DNA of 17,377 bases from Jimgerdemannia flammicorona. Lineage: Eukaryota; Mucoromycota; Endogonomycetes; Endogonales; Endogonaceae. The translations under genes were made by a program, and so were the position numbers. The DNA lies in assembly GCA_003990745.1 (NCBI GenBank), contig RBNI01002831.1, positions 1 to 17,377 on the forward strand. The letters run 5' to 3'. The notes under the pieces are model-generated. The model had not been told where the DNA came from. It searched no databases and worked only from the letters and a program-made list of their open reading frames with translations. Position 1 is the stretch's first letter; the number at the start of each line of letters is the position of its first letter. Below are positions 16,522 through 17,377 of this stretch, in pieces.

Positions 16522-17014
16522 TAAGGAATATGCACATAGAATTATATAAATTAACGCGGGGAATATAGAGTGCGCAATTTATGGTAGTGACGGCACACGA
16601 CGTCAATCGAAGAATATTTTGCACGATCTACGGGTGACCTACAGGTCATTTGGCACCGAGGCAATTTTTGATGTCTGCATGGGCCAAAGGCGTTGACGCC
16701 GCGCTGACACCAGAAATTTGCATAAAACGAACATACACACAAAGTAGAAATATGTACTCGTAGAATATGTATGCGCGCTGTGAAAATTGCGGCGGATCAC
16801 ATTTCTGTGGTAAATGTTATCGAGCACCTCGGTAATCTGGTACGCCTGCGGAAAGCTGAATGTCTCCACTTAGGGACACGGTCTGCTCAGGCGGTGAGTG
16901 TCCTTGCCGCGGCGTTGGTGCCACAAAGTGCTACACAGACACAAAAGCCACATCATACGCCCTGCTCTACGGGCAAAGTTATGTGGTTTCAGCATCGCCA
17001 AAAGATTTTATAAT
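16518..17014. other. No gene assigned
   Basis: The composition is ordinary with frequent CpG. The longest frame (16771-17013, plus, 80 codons from ATG) begins MRAVKIAADHISVVNVIEHL and has no known motif. A frame on the other strand is of similar length. I cannot decide whether either is real. Confidence 0.3.
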
Positions 17015-17290
17015 TGGTCCATAGTTGCAGATTGCATAATGGTGTTGGCAAGTTCCAGGGTCACTGAATGTCTTATATTTTAACAGCTATTGGTCCGTCT
17101 ATTAGGTTGCATAATGGTGGAAAATTCCGGCCGGCCACTGATGAGGTCATGCATTCGCAGCAGCCATAAGCCGCTTAAAAGCGCTTACACCTCCAACTGA
17201 ATCTTCGCAGAACTACAACCCAAAACCAAACCAACACAACCAAACCCAATACAACCCAACACAACCCTCACTTTTCTAGTTATTTTCGCG
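17015..17290 (+). promoter_or_regulatory. Promoter-like region and CA-rich leader of a gene right of the window
   Basis: Two copies of an attggtcc ... ttgcataatggtg block (17018-17045 and 17090-17122) contain an inverted CCAAT motif. They are followed by gccgcttaaaagcgc (about 17171-17185), a small inverted repeat around a TTAAAA core, and then by a C/A-rich, G-poor stretch (aactacaacccaaaaccaaa onwards, 17211-17270). CA-rich leaders are common in highly expressed fungal genes. No ATG-initiated frame begins before the edge, so the gene itself is not seen. Confidence 0.4.
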
Positions 17291-17377
17291 TTCATGTTTG
17301 GCGCACACTTCAAGCAGCGCCACCTAAAGCAAGTGTTCGTATCTATTCAACTCCACTTTGGTTTTCTTTTTTTTTTT

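Overview
The window reads as a repeat-rich stretch of a filamentous fungal genome, probably an ascomycete. The evidence is a Ty3/Gypsy LTR retrotransposon, a decayed NB-ARC/TPR (NLR-type) gene of the kind common in filamentous fungi, a short intron (93 nt) with a CTGAC branch-site motif, and blocks of sharply different base composition. I cannot name the genus.

Positions 1-7924 hold one large Ty3/Gypsy element on the minus strand. Its 5' LTR is complete (6417-7924, about 1.5 kb). Its 3' LTR is cut by the left window edge (1-732). From 5' to 3' on the minus strand it carries a primer-binding site, Gag with a zinc knuckle, an aspartic protease, a Cys/His-rich linker, a dUTPase, reverse transcriptase, RNase H and integrase (DX35E plus GPY/F-like tail), then a polypurine tract next to the 3' LTR. 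It is dead: there are many in-frame stops and several frameshifts, although the dUTPase-RT-RNase H frame is open for 615 codons. Its U3 region carries an extra ORF in the sense direction, open for 163 codons in the 3' LTR and disrupted in the 5' LTR. I do not recognise this ORF.

Positions 7925-11250 are a very AT-rich island in which I see no CpG. It contains a 2-kb palindrome (about 8316-10342) with no real spacer, built from repeated modules, a block of about 29-bp tandem repeats, a second retroelement relic (protease-like, plus strand) and a 21-bp poly(A) run. The composition changes abruptly near 11250.

Positions 11251-13500 (plus strand) hold a broken gene: the C-terminal part of an NB-ARC/winged-helix region, a TPR-like segment, then a DUF6345-like domain with a 'GHA ... 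AAC' pattern reminiscent of clan CD (caspase/CHAT) peptidases. It has at least four frameshifts and three TGA stops, and lacks its 5' part at the island boundary.

Positions 13501-17377 have ordinary composition. They include a two-exon minus-strand gene for a 149-residue protein with a possible permuted papain-like (LRAT/NlpC-P60-like) His/Cys signature; a 445-bp solo LTR with a 4-bp target duplication; a minus-strand cysteine-rich, probably secreted small protein whose first exon is unresolved; a 29-bp poly(A) run; and a promoter-like segment at the right edge that probably serves a plus-strand gene beyond the window. Transposons, a decaying NLR-type gene and a candidate secreted protein lying together fit a fast-evolving accessory region of a fungal genome.
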